Position numbers and translations under genes: made by a program. Shown here piece after piece: positions 10,475 through 22,818 of a stretch of 64,000 nucleotides of DNA (the first letter of the stretch is position 1; each line of letters starts with the position of its first letter). The notes beneath the pieces are model-generated. The model was not told where the DNA came from. It did not search any database and saw only the letters and a program-made list of their open reading frames with translations. This DNA comes from Aquarana catesbeiana (taxonomy: Eukaryota > Chordata > Amphibia > Anura > Ranidae). The stretch spans positions 674,115,640 to 674,179,639 of the forward strand of contig NC_133325.1 of NCBI RefSeq assembly GCF_042186555.1. Reading direction: 5' to 3'.

Positions 10475-12107
10475 CATTTTATTTCCTCCTCTAAAACCTA
10501 GGTGTGTCTTATGGTCAGGTGCGTCTTATGGAGAGAAAAAATACGGTATATGAAATTAAGGTTTCATATCATGTGCACAAATTATCATCTCCAGTTACAT
10601 GTATCTGTTTTTAAGAACCAGCATATAAGACTGCCTATTGCATTAGATCAAAAGTAGAGGAATTTCACACTGACCGTTCACAAATCTTCCAGACTCTAAA
10701 TAGCACTAGCAGTATGTTGTCTCTTAATACGTACTCTATCACGTGCTTGATGAAACTATTTCACATATGTGTGGCTGTATCTCCCTCTGTCCATCGTTTA
10801 TATTGATCCTGTTTCCTATGTCTGCTTTGAGTCAGACTGAGATCTCATGGGATGTCTGTGCACATCACATGGCCAGCTACTGATGTCACTGCATGCATAA
10901 ACTTCTAGGTTAATAGCAGGATGGGGAGCTCTGCTGCTTGAGGATCTGTGTACTGTTGTGTGTTCAACAACAAAAGAACTGTTGTTTATATTTTTATGGC
11001 TTTATGGCTTCTTTTACATAATTTTTTTGTTTGTATTTTTGAAACAAACTCTAACTGTGATATGTCAACTGAAAATGTGACCAATAAAATTGCATTAGTA
11101 ACCTACAGTAAAGTCAACACTGCACAGCTGTGATAGGCTTCTGTTTGCCATTATAACTATTACTCTTGCCATGGCGTAATTAAATAAAATAAATGGTATA
11201 TCTATTGTAAACTGTTTAAACATTTTTGTACTGTATTGGTTTAAAAAAATTGATACTGTTTTTTTTTTGAATGCAGTAATTTTAAATGCTTCAGAAAGAC
11301 ATGCAGATCCCATTCTTTGGTGAGTGCACATACAAGTCAATATCTTCTATCCTCACCATTAGTCACCTTTCTATGATTTGATGTAATGGAAATTTATTGC
11401 CAAGCAAAAAGATGAATGTGTTGCAGCACTCCACAATTTAGATAAAGTACTACGTTTTTGCCAAGTCTGACAGTGTCTGGATTTGGGTTGCACATCTAAT
11501 GCAAAATTCATGCTGAGTGCAACCATATTGAATATTTATCTGTAGTTTGTTGGAGATTTCACATGGGCGCCTTCCGGGTGCATGACAGGTCAGTGTCAGC
11601 TCTGTTTCTATGGGCGGCCGGGTGTAAACAGACTCCGCTGTCTGTTTACACCAAATTGCCCTCCAATCCGCCTACATGGAAGAGAACAGATCCTACTCTG
11701 TTTGTTTTTAGCAGACTGGCTCGGATCGCAGGTAGGCGAGTGTAATTGGACACAAGTCCGTTAAAACCCACCGGTCCATAGGGGTGAGAGTGAACCACCC
11801 CATTAGGTCCGCCTGAAAAACTGACAGACTGACCTGATTGGAAGGGTCATATGAAAGGGGTCTTAGGGCCCTTTCATACTACAGCATTGCGATAGCACAA
11901 CATTCAGCAATCTTTATTACATGCATAGGGGCTATGTGGTGCCATTCATTCTGAATAGCACTGCAACACACCTTGTCGATGGACATGCATTGCAGATTAG
12001 CGATCTTATGATTAAACGTGAATACTGTAGCAAATTATAGTTAAATTTTTATCTTTTAAAGGAATGTTCTTTTTTCTCTCAATGTTTTTGGCTGTAGCTT
12101 TTAAATG
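10475..12107. other. unassigned sequence
   Basis: No credible gene. An AATAAA hexamer at 11082-11087 and a small open frame of 61 codons at 10948 have no other support. The 11560-11870 part is rich in MITE-like words (TGTTTACACC mirrored, CCCTTTCATA) without clear ends. Confidence 0.4.
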
Positions 12108-13216
12108 TCTGCTTCTTGCCCAGGGCAATTTTCAGCTTCCGGTGCTGTCGCACTTTGAATGACAATTGAGCGACACTGTGCCCATATGAAATTTTTTATC
12201 ATTTTTTTCACACAAATAGAACTTTTTTGTAGTATTTAATCACCACTGGGTTTTATTTTTTATTTTTTTGCTAAATAAAGGAAAAAAGACCGATAATTTT
12301 GAAAAAAAAATGTGTAAAATTTTGCAAATATACTGTATAATCTTTCTTCATAAATTTAGGCCAAAATGTATTCTGCTTCATTTTTTTTTGGAAAAAATAA
12401 CCCAGTTAAGTGTATATTATTTAGTCTGTAGGAAAGTTATAGATTCCACAAACTCTGGTATACAGTATATCTGGAAATTGATCAGTTCTGATGTACTGAT
12501 GGTCTATCTTATTTCTTGAGGCCTAAAAACACCAGGACAGTACAAATGACCCCACGAATCAGCCCTTTTTTGTAAAGAAGAAAGTCCAAGGTATTTAGTA
12601 AGAGGCATGGTGTGTTTTTCAAAGTTGTCATTTTTTGTCAAAATTTTTTGGGCAATTTAGAAATTGGGAGGAAAAAAAACATTTAATAATTTTTTATTTT
12701 TTTGCATGCTGTCACCAGTGCAGTACAGTGTTATCATACAACAGGTGTGGCAGTGATCAGGGACACTGACTTTTTTCCACAGTGTTACCATAGTAGCACT
12801 GTACTACTCTGGGGAAGTGATCAGGGTTTTTTTTTTTTTTACATATTATGATTGTTTATACCAGTGAATCTCACTGCTATAAGCAACCATTTTTACTAAA
12901 ATGAAACAGATTCATTTAGTGTGTTTTGTGATTGGCCACATCTAATCACATGGTACAGACAGGCTGTGATTGGCCCTGTCTGTACCATGTGATCACTGTG
13001 ACCAATCAGAGCTAGCAACACAATTGTACACAATGAATGGCATGAAAGGAAGCTTTCCATTGTTTACAATTGTCATGTGATCTGCTATGATTGGTCAGCG
13101 GGTCGATACACTGATTAGTCATCTTTCGGACACAGCCAGTGACAAATCGTGCCACAGCCACGTGTGAGGCGTGAACCAAGAGGACGTCAAATTGCTATGG
13201 GCCGGGCGTGAATATG
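12108..13216. mobile_element. TTAA-type element, highly degenerate copy
   Basis: Diagnostic inner blocks of the TTAA family can be read, including CACAAATAGAACTTTTTTG and TGACAATTGAGCGACA. Both termini are eroded, and a palindromic segment at 12930-13010 (ATTGGCC... mirrored) lies inside. No coding sequence. Orientation is the same as the adjacent copy at 13221. Confidence 0.45.
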
Positions 13217-13220
13217 TTAA

Positions 13221-14205
13221 CCACTTAAGCCCTGGACCATCTGGCTGGCCAAAGACCAGAGCACTTTTTGCGATTCGGCACTGCATCACTTTAACTGAAA
13301 ATTGCGCAGTCGTGCGACGTGGCTCCCAAACAAAATTGACGTCCTTTTTTCCCCACAAATAGAGCTTTCTTTTGGTGGTCTTTGGCCACCTCTATGGTTT
13401 TAATTTTTTGTGCTATAAACAAAAAAAGAGCAACAATTTTGAAAAAAAAAATGCATTATTTTTTACTTTTTTGCTATAATAAATATCCCCCAAAAATATA
13501 TAAAAAAACATTTTTTTTCCTTAGTTTAGGCCGATATGTATTCTTCTACATATTTTTGGTAAAAAAAACGCAATAAGAGTTTATTGATTGGTTTGCGCAA
13601 AAGTAATAGCTTCTAGGGGATAGTTTTAGGGCATTTTTATTAATAATTTTTTTTTTACTAGTAATGGCGGCGATCTGCGATTTTTTATTGTGACTGTGAC
13701 ATTATGGTGGACAGATTGGACAATGTTGGCACTATTTTGGGACCATTCACATTTATACAGCGATCAGTGCGATTAAAAATGCATTGATTACTGTATAAAG
13801 GTGACTGGCAGTAAAGGGGTTAACCAGGAGGGGGCGCTGCAGGGGTTAAGTGTGTTCTAGGGAGTGATTCTAACTGTAGGGGGGATGGGCTACGTGTGAC
13901 ACGACACTGATCAACGCTCTCGATCACAGGAAGCTGTGATCAGTGTCAGTGTCATTAGGCAGAACGGGGAAATGCTTGCTTACATCAGCATTTCCCGTTC
14001 TTCCTCTCCGTGAGACAATCGTGGGTATCCCCGCGGACATTGAGTACGCGAGACCCGCGATCACACTCACGGAGCTCGCGCGTGCCCCGCTGGCGGTGCG
14101 CATGCGAGCACTTGGCGGCAAATTTAAAGGGAAGTACCTGTACGCCCATTTGCCTGTCCGTGCCATTCTGCCGATATAAATGTTCGTGCAGCGGTCGGCA
14201 AGCGG
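13221..14205. mobile_element. TTAA-flanked non-autonomous element
   Basis: Left TTAA at 13217-13220 is followed by CCACTTAAGCCC; the right end AAGCGG is followed by TTAG at 14206. The interior has the family blocks CACAAATAGAGCTTTC and TCACTTTAACTGAAAAT. TTAA duplications are typical of piggyBac and Kolobok superfamilies; which of them applies cannot be decided here. The next MITE (14209) starts directly in the TTA at its right end, so that MITE inserted at this element's edge. Confidence 0.65.
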
Positions 14206-14208
14206 TTA

Positions 14209-14590
14209 GAGCCCTTGCACACTGGGGCGGTTTGCAGGCGCTATTGCGCTAATAATAGCGCCTGCAAACCGCCCCGAAAGTGCCGCTACTTTCATTCCAG
14301 TGTGCAAGCCCCGAGGGCTTGCACACTGGAGCGATGCGCTGGCAGGACGGTAAAAAAAGTCCTGCTAGCAGCATCTTCGGAGCGGTGAAGGAGCGGTGTG
14401 TATACCGCTCCTTTACCGCTCCTGCCCATTGAAATCAACAGAGGCGCTTTGCGGTGGTATTTAACCCTTTCTCGGCCGCTAGCGGGGGTAAAACCGCCCC
14501 GCTAGCGGCCGCATACCGACGGTAAAACGCCGCTAATAATAGCTGCGTTTTACCGCCGACGCCGCTCCCCACCCCAGTGTGCAAGGGCTC
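14209..14590. mobile_element. multi-hairpin MITE with TTA duplication
   Basis: Inverted ends GAGCCCTTGCACACTGGGG are flanked by TTA at 14206-14208 and 14591-14593. The interior is a chain of short hairpins, for example GGTTTGCAGGCGCTATTG mirrored near 14230-14275 and GGAGCGGTGAAGGAGCGG mirrored near 14378-14425. A 3-bp TTA target is typical of PIF/Harbinger elements. A diverged relative with the same architecture lies at 54714-55120. Confidence 0.8.
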
Positions 14591-14930
14591 TTAAAGAAGA
14601 CAAGCTCAGCACTGTGCTGCTTCTCCTTTCACTTTTTACTCATGTGTTAGGGCAGGTGCAGGATGACCTGGTGTAGCGGGGTGCCTGTGAAACAGGTAAG
14701 AAAAGCAGGAAAAGTGATTGATGGGATATATGTTACTCCATGGATTCTTAGATTTCCAATCTAAGGTAATGCCAGCAAAGATTTCATAGTAAAGAAAGAT
14801 AGTTCTTTACCCTGTGTTAGTAAAGTCCTTTCAGGGGCTGGTTTTACTGGGAGTCTGATAGAGCTCTGGGTGGGACAGACTCCCAATTCCGTGGACTGCA
14901 GTTTGATGTTTTCTTCCTAGGTCTTGATTA

Positions 14931-15258
14931 AAGTGGTTGTAAATTCAAATTAAGAAAACCTGTAATCTGCTCTGTTACAGGATTATATAATGTGCAGTGT
15001 GCGTTTGTGTAAAATTGTTGTGCAAAATACCTTATTTACAGTGTCGCTGGGTGCTCACGTGACCTCCCGCAGCTCTCCTTCCCTGTTCCAAGCACTACAG
15101 CAGGAGGGGCCAAGATTCCCTGCTGACGTCAGCCGGGAGGAGACGAGGAGAGCAGCGGGAGGTCAAGTGAGCGCCCAGCGGTGCTGTAAATAAAGTATTT
15201 TACACAATAGTTTTACACAAACACACACACTGCACATTATGGATTACAGGATTTCTTA
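14931..15258. mobile_element. foldback MITE
   Basis: The two halves are reverse complements: AAACCTGTAATC, ATAATGTGCAGTGTG, AAATACCTTATTTACAG and GACCTCCCGC on the left reappear inverted on the right (GCGGGAGGTC, CTGTAAATAAAGTATTTT, CACACTGCACATTAT, GATTACAGG). There are no target duplications that I can pin down. A 67-codon frame inside is a by-product. Confidence 0.65.
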
Positions 15259-15676
15259 AAATTAATACTATAGACTGACAGCCAGGGAGGGACGGGAAGA
15301 GGGGGAGGAAGGACAGCAGCGGGCTGACGGAGGCATGTAAACTGACCACGGTAATTTTTAGTTTTGGAAGCTATGATTACCGTGGTCAGCACAGACAGGG
15401 GATGACACAGGAACTGGCAAGATCAACCAGGTTTTTTAGAATATAGGAGTAAATGACACAGCACAAGTAATGTGTTGTGTATCATGCTTTAAAGGATCAG
15501 GATATTTTTATCTTTTTTTGGGTTACAACGACTTTAAGGAAGCTGGTCTTAGCTCTCAAAGAGAGTGTGTGTGTGTGTCTCGCATGGTTGTTTGGAACCA
15601 AACTGGGGTACTATTGTTTGCATTATAAAGGACATTTACCTTTAACCAAGGACTTTGTTGGACTACAAACACAGTA
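15259..15676. other. unassigned sequence with short repeats
   Basis: No gene. It holds a purine-rich stretch near 15280-15320, a small hairpin (GACCACGGTAAT mirrored by ATTACCGTGGTC, 15344-15386) and a short GT microsatellite near 15563-15579. Confidence 0.5.
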
Positions 15677-16103
15677 ATGCCGCATACACACGATCGGACA
15701 TTCCGACAACAAAATCCTGGATTTATTTCTGACGGATGTTGGCTCAAACTTGTCTTGCATACACACGGTCGCACAAATGTTGTTGAAGATTCCGAACGTC
15801 AAGAACGCGGTGACGTACAACACGTACGACGAGCCAAGAAAAATGAAGTTCAATAGCCAGTGCAGCTCTTCTGCTTGATTCCGAGCATGCGTGGAATTTT
15901 GTGCGTTGGAATTGTGTACACACGATCGGAATTTCTGACAAAGGATTTTGTTGTCGGAAAATTTGAGAACCAGCTCTTAAATTTTTGTTGTTGGAAATTC
16001 TGACAACAAATGTCCAATGGAGCCTACACACGGTCAGAATTTCCGACAACAAGCTCACATCGAACATTTGTTGTTGGAAATTCCGACCATGTGTACTCGG
16101 CAT
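15677..16103. mobile_element. MITE related to the Harbinger termini (TA flanks)
   Basis: Ends ATGCCGCATACACACGATCG (left) and ATGCCGAGTACACATGGTCG (complement of the right end) lie between TA at 15675-15676 and 16104-16105. The inner parts (TTGGCTCAAACTTGTCTTG, GCGGTGACGTACAAC) match, in inverted order, sequence just inside the right end of the Harbinger copy at 41874-50480, so this is probably an internal-deletion relative. It carries no gene; the reading frames follow inverted repeats. Confidence 0.75.
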
Positions 16104-16105
16104 TA

Positions 16106-17264
16106 GGCTCAGTAGAGCAGAAGTTTATTTTCTTATGAGTTATGGCCAGAGGCCTCTGTTTTCTGTTTGTGACTATTCTTTCAGATTAAATATGACAGTT
16201 TTGTGAAAGAAACTGAGTTGGTCCCTGCCTTGAGTCTGATCCCCTACATTGGGCTCTGAGGAAGTAGGTTGAATGAAGCTGGGGCATCAGACTTAAGACA
16301 TCCAATGGCAGAAAAAAAGTACTGCTTGGAAAATCTCTGGATTAAAGGTTAATATTGCAGCAAAAGCTAGTTTAGTTTTTATCCAATAAAAGAATTTTCA
16401 TTGTTTTCTTTTTTAGGCTGTAGTTCTGCTTTAAATGTCTTCTTGGCAGACATTTTATTTATACAGTTATTTTAACGGTGGAGATCTTGCCTTACATATT
16501 ATTTATGTATTTTACTTTTTCCTTGCATTCCATATTCCAACATATTCTGCAGTACTTTGCAGAGAGCATTGGACCATTCACATTAGTCCCTGCCCCCAAA
16601 GGAGCTTGTAATCAAATCTCCACACTACAGTTATGCCGGCACACACATGTGCACATTGTGGGACAATATCACATGGAAACTGATGTTTTTGCAGTGTGTA
16701 AGTAAATCAGAATACTGGAATAAACCTAAAAACATGGTGTCACTTGCAGAGAACAAACTCTGACAGTTTTAAATCTGCAAAATAGAACAAAGGGGCCTGT
16801 TTCACAGGTATAATCATGAACATGTTTTTCACTTTTCATATGCCGTTATAAATTATTTGCAATAAAGAAGATGATTTAGAGGCAATAAAAGACACCAAAT
16901 TACAACCATTTATAATGTTTAATCCAAACGTGAACCACAATTTCTAAATAAAGATACATTATCACATTTCACAGTCTCATTGGCCTGCTATTGAATACCA
17001 AATTACTAGGTAAGGTTTGATTTATTAATATAGAAATAACAGAGAAGAGAAAGGAGGAAGGAAAAAAACAAAAAGGGTTGGGTACAAAATAACAAAATAA
17101 GAAATTTCTGCTGCCATTAATGACCACTATCTAAAATTCTAGGTTCCAGGCTTTGTCTGGAATTAAAAGAGAAGTATGACCAAAGCTTTTATTGGCCATA
17201 CTTCTCTTCTCGGTCACAGGAGTGCACTCCTGTGATCCAGATTCAACCAACTTAAAATAAAGTC
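16106..17264. other. unassigned sequence
   Basis: No gene. A stretch near 16575-16620 reading CAGTCCCTGCCC-like text resembles a widespread vertebrate interspersed repeat, but I cannot name it. Near 17160-17240 a hairpin (AGAGAAGTATGACC mirrored by GGCCATACTTCTCT) marks another MITE fragment next to the broken gag end. Confidence 0.4.
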
Positions 17265-18004
17265 TTTCTCTGAGTCTGGAGTCAATGAGGATGGCAAACG
17301 AGATCAAGCTCTCCAGCTAAGTGGGTATATCTTTGGCTGCTATCTCATCCTTGATGCAATCCGTGAGACCATGAGAAAAAAGCAGCCGCGAGGGCCTCAT
17401 TGTTTCAGGCAACCTCTGCTGCCAGAGTACGGAACTCAATGGCGTAGTCGGCAACAGTTCTCGTGCTCTGTTTGATGGACACGAGGCACTTGGCAGCAGA
17501 AGCGGAGCGTGCAGTAATGTCAAATACCCTTTTAAAGGAGGCCACAAACTCAGGGTAACTCAAGACAACAGGTTTTTGCGTCTCCCATAGAGGGTTGGCC
17601 CAGGCCAAGGCTCTCTCAGAAAGCAAAGATATCACGAACCCTACTTTGCTTCTGTCCGTGGGAAACGCCTGGGGCAGCATCTCAAAGTATACCTCAACTT
17701 GGTTGGGAAACCCTCTGCATTGAACTGGATCACCCCCAAATCGCTGGGGAAGCAGGGCGGAACCAGACATATCTCTTATAGAGGTAAAACTCAAGGCGGG
17801 TGCCTGCACAGAGACTGGCGCAGCAGCAGGGATAGCCTGCAACTCAGGTTGTACCGGAGCAGCCACAGTGGGGGATTCCAGGTGGGCCGTGTGACTCAGG
17901 AGCGTTTGTAACACCATTGTAAACTGATCCATGCGTTGATCTTGCTCATCCAATCTGGAAAAATTATTACCAACAAGTGGATTGACTGTATCTTCTGAAT
18001 TCAT
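17265..18004 (-). pseudogene. Ty3/gypsy Gag, truncated and frameshifted (element A)
   Basis: Gag builds the virus-like particle of LTR retrotransposons. The frame opens at 18004, only 13 bases inside the LTR, and runs about 199 residues. It shows the retrotransposon gag core: RFGGDPVQCRGF, VEVYFEMLPQAFP, KVGFVISLLSERALAWANPL and SYPEFVASFKRVFD, then VADYAIEFRTLAAEVA. Near 17405 a frameshift is followed by LTDCIKDEIAAKD and later LESLISFAILIDSRLRER, the end of the core. No zinc knuckle, protease or polymerase follows; the element breaks off about 17265 into unrelated sequence. It is close in type to the gag of element C at 33-34 kb. Confidence 0.8.
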
Positions 18005-18017
18005 GACCTTCGCCTAC
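18005..18017 (-). promoter_or_regulatory. primer-binding site, self-priming type (element A)
   Basis: The 13 bases between the LTR and the gag start read GTAGGCGAAGGTC on the minus strand. Nine of them (AGGCGAAGG) recur in the LTR at 18345-18353 in antisense, about 30 bases downstream of a TATA-like CTTAAAG. The transcript 5' end would therefore be complementary to the site, as in self-priming Tf1/sushi-type elements. Self-priming is inferred, not shown. Confidence 0.5.
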
Positions 18018-18504
18018 TGTCAGAAACCATGAACCAGACCGAGACAGAAGTACAGTAAAATCACACTTGTTTATTAATAAAAATAAAAAGGGAAATAGAG
18101 TAAGCATAGTCAAAGCATAGCCAGAGTCCAGTAACCGGATCGGGTAGTCAGCCAAGCCAGAGTTCAGTAACCAGGTCGGGTAATCAGCCAAGTCAGAGAT
18201 CAGTAACCAGATCGGGTAATCAGCCAGGCTAGAAGTCAGGGAACCAAGAAGAGGAACAGCAAGCAGGATAAGGAGCCAGAAGGGATGTCAGCAAAGCCAG
18301 TCTTTAAACAGGAACCCAGGAGATGGTTTCTTGTGATGTGACCAAGGCGAAGGCAGGAATGAAGTGAGCTAGAGATCTTTAAGTAGGTGGGACTGACGAG
18401 CAGATCCACAACAGCTGGTTAACTGTGGAGAGAGATGAGAGCTGGCAATTAGCCGACAGCTGAGCGGTCAGCTCAGAGAAGGAAGGGCTGAGCCAGCCCT
18501 GACA
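18018..18504 (-). mobile_element. 5' LTR of Ty3/gypsy element A
   Basis: In the minus orientation the LTR begins TGTCAGGG and ends TTTCTGACA, 487 bp. A TATA-like CTTAAAG sits near 18378-18385. It contains tandem AGTCAGCCAAG-type repeats around 18130-18240. It directly abuts Harbinger intron sequence at 18505, so the element inserted there; the partner LTR and second target duplication are missing. Confidence 0.75.
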
Positions 18505-19358
18505 CATTCTATGTATTTAATGTTTGCTAATGTATTGTATTTATTTCATCATTCCCTAATTACCATGATTGTAATATGCTGTAAATATATCCCCTTTGTC
18601 CTCATGCATGCTGGAAGATTTTAAAGTTCCTTTTTTGTCCTTCATGCATATTTGCCTTCACTAACCTCCCCAGCATGCTATATCCTGGGCCCATACACAT
18701 CTAGCCTAGTCACTTAACAATGTATTTTGTCAGCTCCATTGTAGTGCTTTACCCTAAACACCCCATAAAATATGTCCAAATGTTATTTTTGTCCTTAAAT
18801 TCATGCATAGTGCAAGGGGCTTTTTTTGGGGGACCCAAACTCATTTGGAACCCTCCCTCCCCCCAACCGCTAAGTTAGCCAATACCAATACCCTGTCTGC
18901 TAACTTTGCCAAACCCATACACACTATAACTACCTCTTTTGTGTTCATATTTATGGATGAATTCACCAAAGTATATACAACCCCTGGCAAAAATGATGGA
19001 ATCACCAATCCCTGAGGATGTTCCTTCAGTTGTTTATTGTTGTAGAAAAAAAGCAGATCACAAACATGGTCAAAAACTAAAGGCATTTCAAATGGCAACT
19101 TTCTGGCTTTAAGAAACACTAAACGAAATCAAGAAAAATAATTGTGGTGGCCAGTAACAGTTAGATTTATAGAACAAGCACAGGTAATAAATTATGGAAT
19201 CACTCAATTCTGAGGAAAAAATTATGGAATCACCCTGTAAATTTTCATTACAAACACTAACACCTGCATCAGATTAAATCTGCTTGTTAGTATTTAGGTA
19301 AAAAGGAGTAATAACACCTTGGAGAGCTGTTGCAACAAGTGGACTGACATGAAGCATG

Positions 19359-22300
19359 CAGAGGCGTATCTAGTGAAAATGGCGCCTATGGCAAGCACTG
19401 AAACTGCGCCCCTGTCAAAAAAACAAAACAAAAAACAGCTAACTAAACTACAAATCAAGCTCTTTAATCTTTCTATTAATAAATTATGGATTAGTACTAC
19501 ATAAACTGCCCAATGGATCAGTTCGCCCCTGGTCATTAAACATTCTACATTCAGTGAAAGTTCATGTACTGCAAAGTTTGCACTGCATGAACTTTCACTG
19601 GATGTGGACTGTTTAAGGAGCTTATTGCACAAATCACTTTATTAAACTTTATGATATCTATTTATTTAATCCATATTGAGCACTATTTTATTGTGTGTGT
19701 ATATGCCAAGCAGAAGCAGCAAATCAAATATGGTGCTCAATATGGATTAAATTAATATGCATAGCCATAAATATCAGAAATAAAAGTGTAATAAAGTGAT
19801 TTGTGCAACAGCAGGTACTACTTTTAAATAGACTGTGAATGTGACTACAGGAGATGACCAGACTGCGAATGTGACTACAGCTGATGACCAGACTGCGAAT
19901 ACAGGAGATGACCAGACTGCGAATGCGACTATAAGAGATGACCAGACTGCGAATGTGACTACAGGAGATGACTAGACTGTGAATACAGGAGATGACCAGA
20001 CTGCGAATCCGACATACTACAGGAGATGACCAGATTGCGACATACTACAGGAGATGACCAGACTGTGAATGCGACATACTACAGGAGATGACCAGATTGC
20101 GAATGCGACATACTACAGGAGATGACCAGATTGCGAATGTGACTATAAGAGATGACCAGACTGCAAAAGTAACTACAGGAGATGACCAGACTGCGAATGT
20201 GACTACAGGAGTTGACCAGACTGCGAATGCGACTATAAGAGATGACCAGACTGCGAATGTGACTACAGGAGATGACTAGACTGTGAATGCGACTACAGCA
20301 GATGACCAGACTGCGAATGCGACATACTACAGGAGATGATCAGACTGCGAATGTGACATACTACAGGAGATGACCAGACTGCGAATGCGACTACAAGAGA
20401 TGACCAGACTGCGAATGCGACTACAGGAGATGACCAGACTGCGAATGTGACTACAGGAGATGACCAGACTGCGAATGTGACTACAGGAGATGACCAGACT
20501 GCGAATGCGACTACAGGAGATGACCAGACTGCGAATGCGACTACAGGAGATGACCAGACTGCGAATGTGACTACAGGAGATGACCAGACTGCGAATGTGA
20601 CTACAGGAGATGACCAGACTGCGAATGCGACTACAGCAGATGACCAGACTGCATATGTGACTACAGGAGATGACCACACTGCGAATGTGACTACAGGAGA
20701 TGACCAGACTGCGAATGTGACTACAGCAGATGACCAGACTGCGAATGCGACATACTACAGGAGATGACCAGACTGCGAATGCGACATACTACAGGAGATG
20801 ACCAGAATGCGACATACTACAGGAGATGACCAGAATGCGAATGTGACATACTACAGGAGATGACCAGAATGCGAATGCGACTACAGCAGATGACCAAACT
20901 GCGAATGCGACTACAGAAGATGACCACACTGCGAATGCGACTACAGCAGATGACCAGAATGCGAATGCGACTACAGCAGATGACCAAACTGCGAATGCGA
21001 CTACAGCAGATGACCAGAATGCGAATGCGACTACAGCAGATGACCAGACTGCGAATGCGACTACAGCAGATGACCAGACTGCGAATGCGACTACAGCAGA
21101 TGACCAGACTGCGAATGCGACTACAGGAGATGACCAGACTGCGAATGCTACATACTACAGGAGATGACCAGAGACTGCGAATGCGACTACAGCAGATGAC
21201 CAGACTGCGAATGCGACTACAGCAGATGACCAGACTGCGAATGCGACTACAGCAGATGACCAGACTGCGAATGCGACTACAGCAGATGACCAGACTGCGA
21301 ATGCGACTACAGGAGATGACCAGACTGCGAATGCGACATACTACAGGAGATGACCAGAGACTGCGAATGCGACTACAGCAGATGACCAGACTGCGAATGC
21401 GACTACAGCAGATGACCAGAATGCGAATGCGACTACAGCAGATGACCAGATTGCGAATGCGACATACTACAGGAGATGACCAGACTGCGATGGCGACTAC
21501 AGCAGATGACCTGACTGCGAATGCGACATACTACAGGAGATGACCAGACCGCGAATGCGACACACTACAGCAGATGACCAGACTGCGAATGCGATTACAG
21601 CAGATGACCAGACTGCGAATGCGACTACAGCAGATGACCAGACTGCGAATGCGACTACAGGAGATGACCAGACTGCGAATGCGACATACTACAGAAGATG
21701 ACCAGAGACTGCAAATGCGACTGCAGCAGATGACCAGACTGCGAATGCGACTACAGCAGATGACCAAACTGCGAATGTGACTACAGCAGATGACCAGACT
21801 GCGAATGCGACTACAGCAGATGACCAGAATGCGAATGCTACTACAGGAGATGACCAGACTGCGAATGCGACATACTACAGGAGATGACCAGAGACCGCGA
21901 ATGCGACTACAGCAGATGACCAGACTGCAAATGCGACTACAGCAGATGACCAGACTGCGAATACGACTACAGCAGATGACCAGAATGCGAATGCGACTAC
22001 AGCAGATGACCAGAATGCGAATGCTACTACAGGCGATGACTAGACTGCGAATGCGACTACAGGAGATGACCAGACTGCGAATGCGACTACAGGAGATGAC
22101 CAGACTGCGAATGCGACATACTACAGGAGATGACCAGAGACTGCGAATGCGACTACAGCAGATGACCAGACTGCGAATGCGAAATACTACAGCAGATGAC
22201 CAGACTGCGAATGCGACTACAGCAGATGACCAGACTGCGAATGTGACATACTACAGGAGATGACCAAGTAGCCAGTTTTAAAATTTAAGCTTTCAGCAAT

Positions 22301-22813
22301 GCACAGCTATACAGGGGGACAAAGAACATTGTCAGGGAGGGTTTAGTAACACTGAGTCTATAGGTAGAAAGACCTACCTGACCAGCCGGGCTCACCTCTC
22401 AGAGGTCCGAGGGCGGAGCTTTCCATGCTAGGGGCGGAGCTTACAGTGGTAGGGGGTGGGGCTTATGGCGGTAGGGGGCGGGAATATTCGTGGTCCAGGA
22501 AAGGCGATGTCAGTGATCCGAGCACATACAGAGTACATGGGGCGGGGCAGGGCAGGGTCAGAGCGTCAGTGGAGCTCCCTGCCCCGCCCCTCCCTGCTGA
22601 CAGAGCCTCCCTCAGACTAAACCGAGCCCGACAGCCATCTGATAGAACACCAGCGCCGTGATCTTGCAGGCTGGCCGCGGCGCCGGGGGCTATATTAGTC
22701 TGGGAGGACAAGTGGGGGTTTTTTATTCATGCAGAGGGCGGCTTTTTGCCGCCCCTTCCCCCCATGGCGCCCATGGCACTTGCCATGGCTGCCATACCTT
22801 AGATACGCCACTG
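19359..22813. mobile_element. hAT-type element carrying a 30-bp satellite array
   Basis: Ends CAGAGGCGTATCTAG (left) and CAGTGGCGTATCTAAG (complement of the right) are flanked by an exact 8-bp duplication GAAGCATG at 19351-19358 and 22814-22821. No transposase is visible. The interior holds two foldback pieces (near 19540-19620 and 19620-19806), a 2.4-kb satellite, and a GC-rich part (22390-22700) with short tandem GGTAGGGGGCGGG-like units. The right duplication supplies the ATG of the host Tc1 transposase. Confidence 0.9.
19829..22266. repeat. 30-bp satellite array (GACCAGACTGCGAATGCGAC-type)
   Basis: About 80 tandem units of 30 bp (GATGACCAGACTGCGAATGC + GACTACAGCA), with 34-bp variants containing CATACTACAGGA and variants with GAGACTGCG or CAGAATGCG. 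Because 30 is a multiple of three, several frames stay open for 60-230 codons on both strands, giving repetitive proteins such as MTRLRMRLQQ. These lack any other gene signal and are rejected as genes. Variant order suggests higher-order repeats of roughly 180-200 bp between 21150 and 22260. Confidence 0.95.
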
Positions 22814-22818
22814 GAAGC

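Noticed and set aside
10948..11133. Small host gene with AATAAA signal
   Set aside because: A 61-codon low-complexity frame with no domain, no splice evidence and no conserved neighbour.
16560..16690. Ancient vertebrate SINE or LINE tail
   Set aside because: The phrase near 16590-16620 feels familiar, but I could not identify a family or its ends from sequence alone.
20860..22263. Long open frames of repeated MTRLRMRLQQ or DDQTANATT type as protein genes
   Set aside because: They follow from a 30-bp period divisible by three; open frames exist on both strands and in several phases with no start context, domain or non-periodic part.
19829..22266. CRISPR-like array
   Set aside because: Repeats are contiguous with no unique spacers, and the context is eukaryotic transposons.
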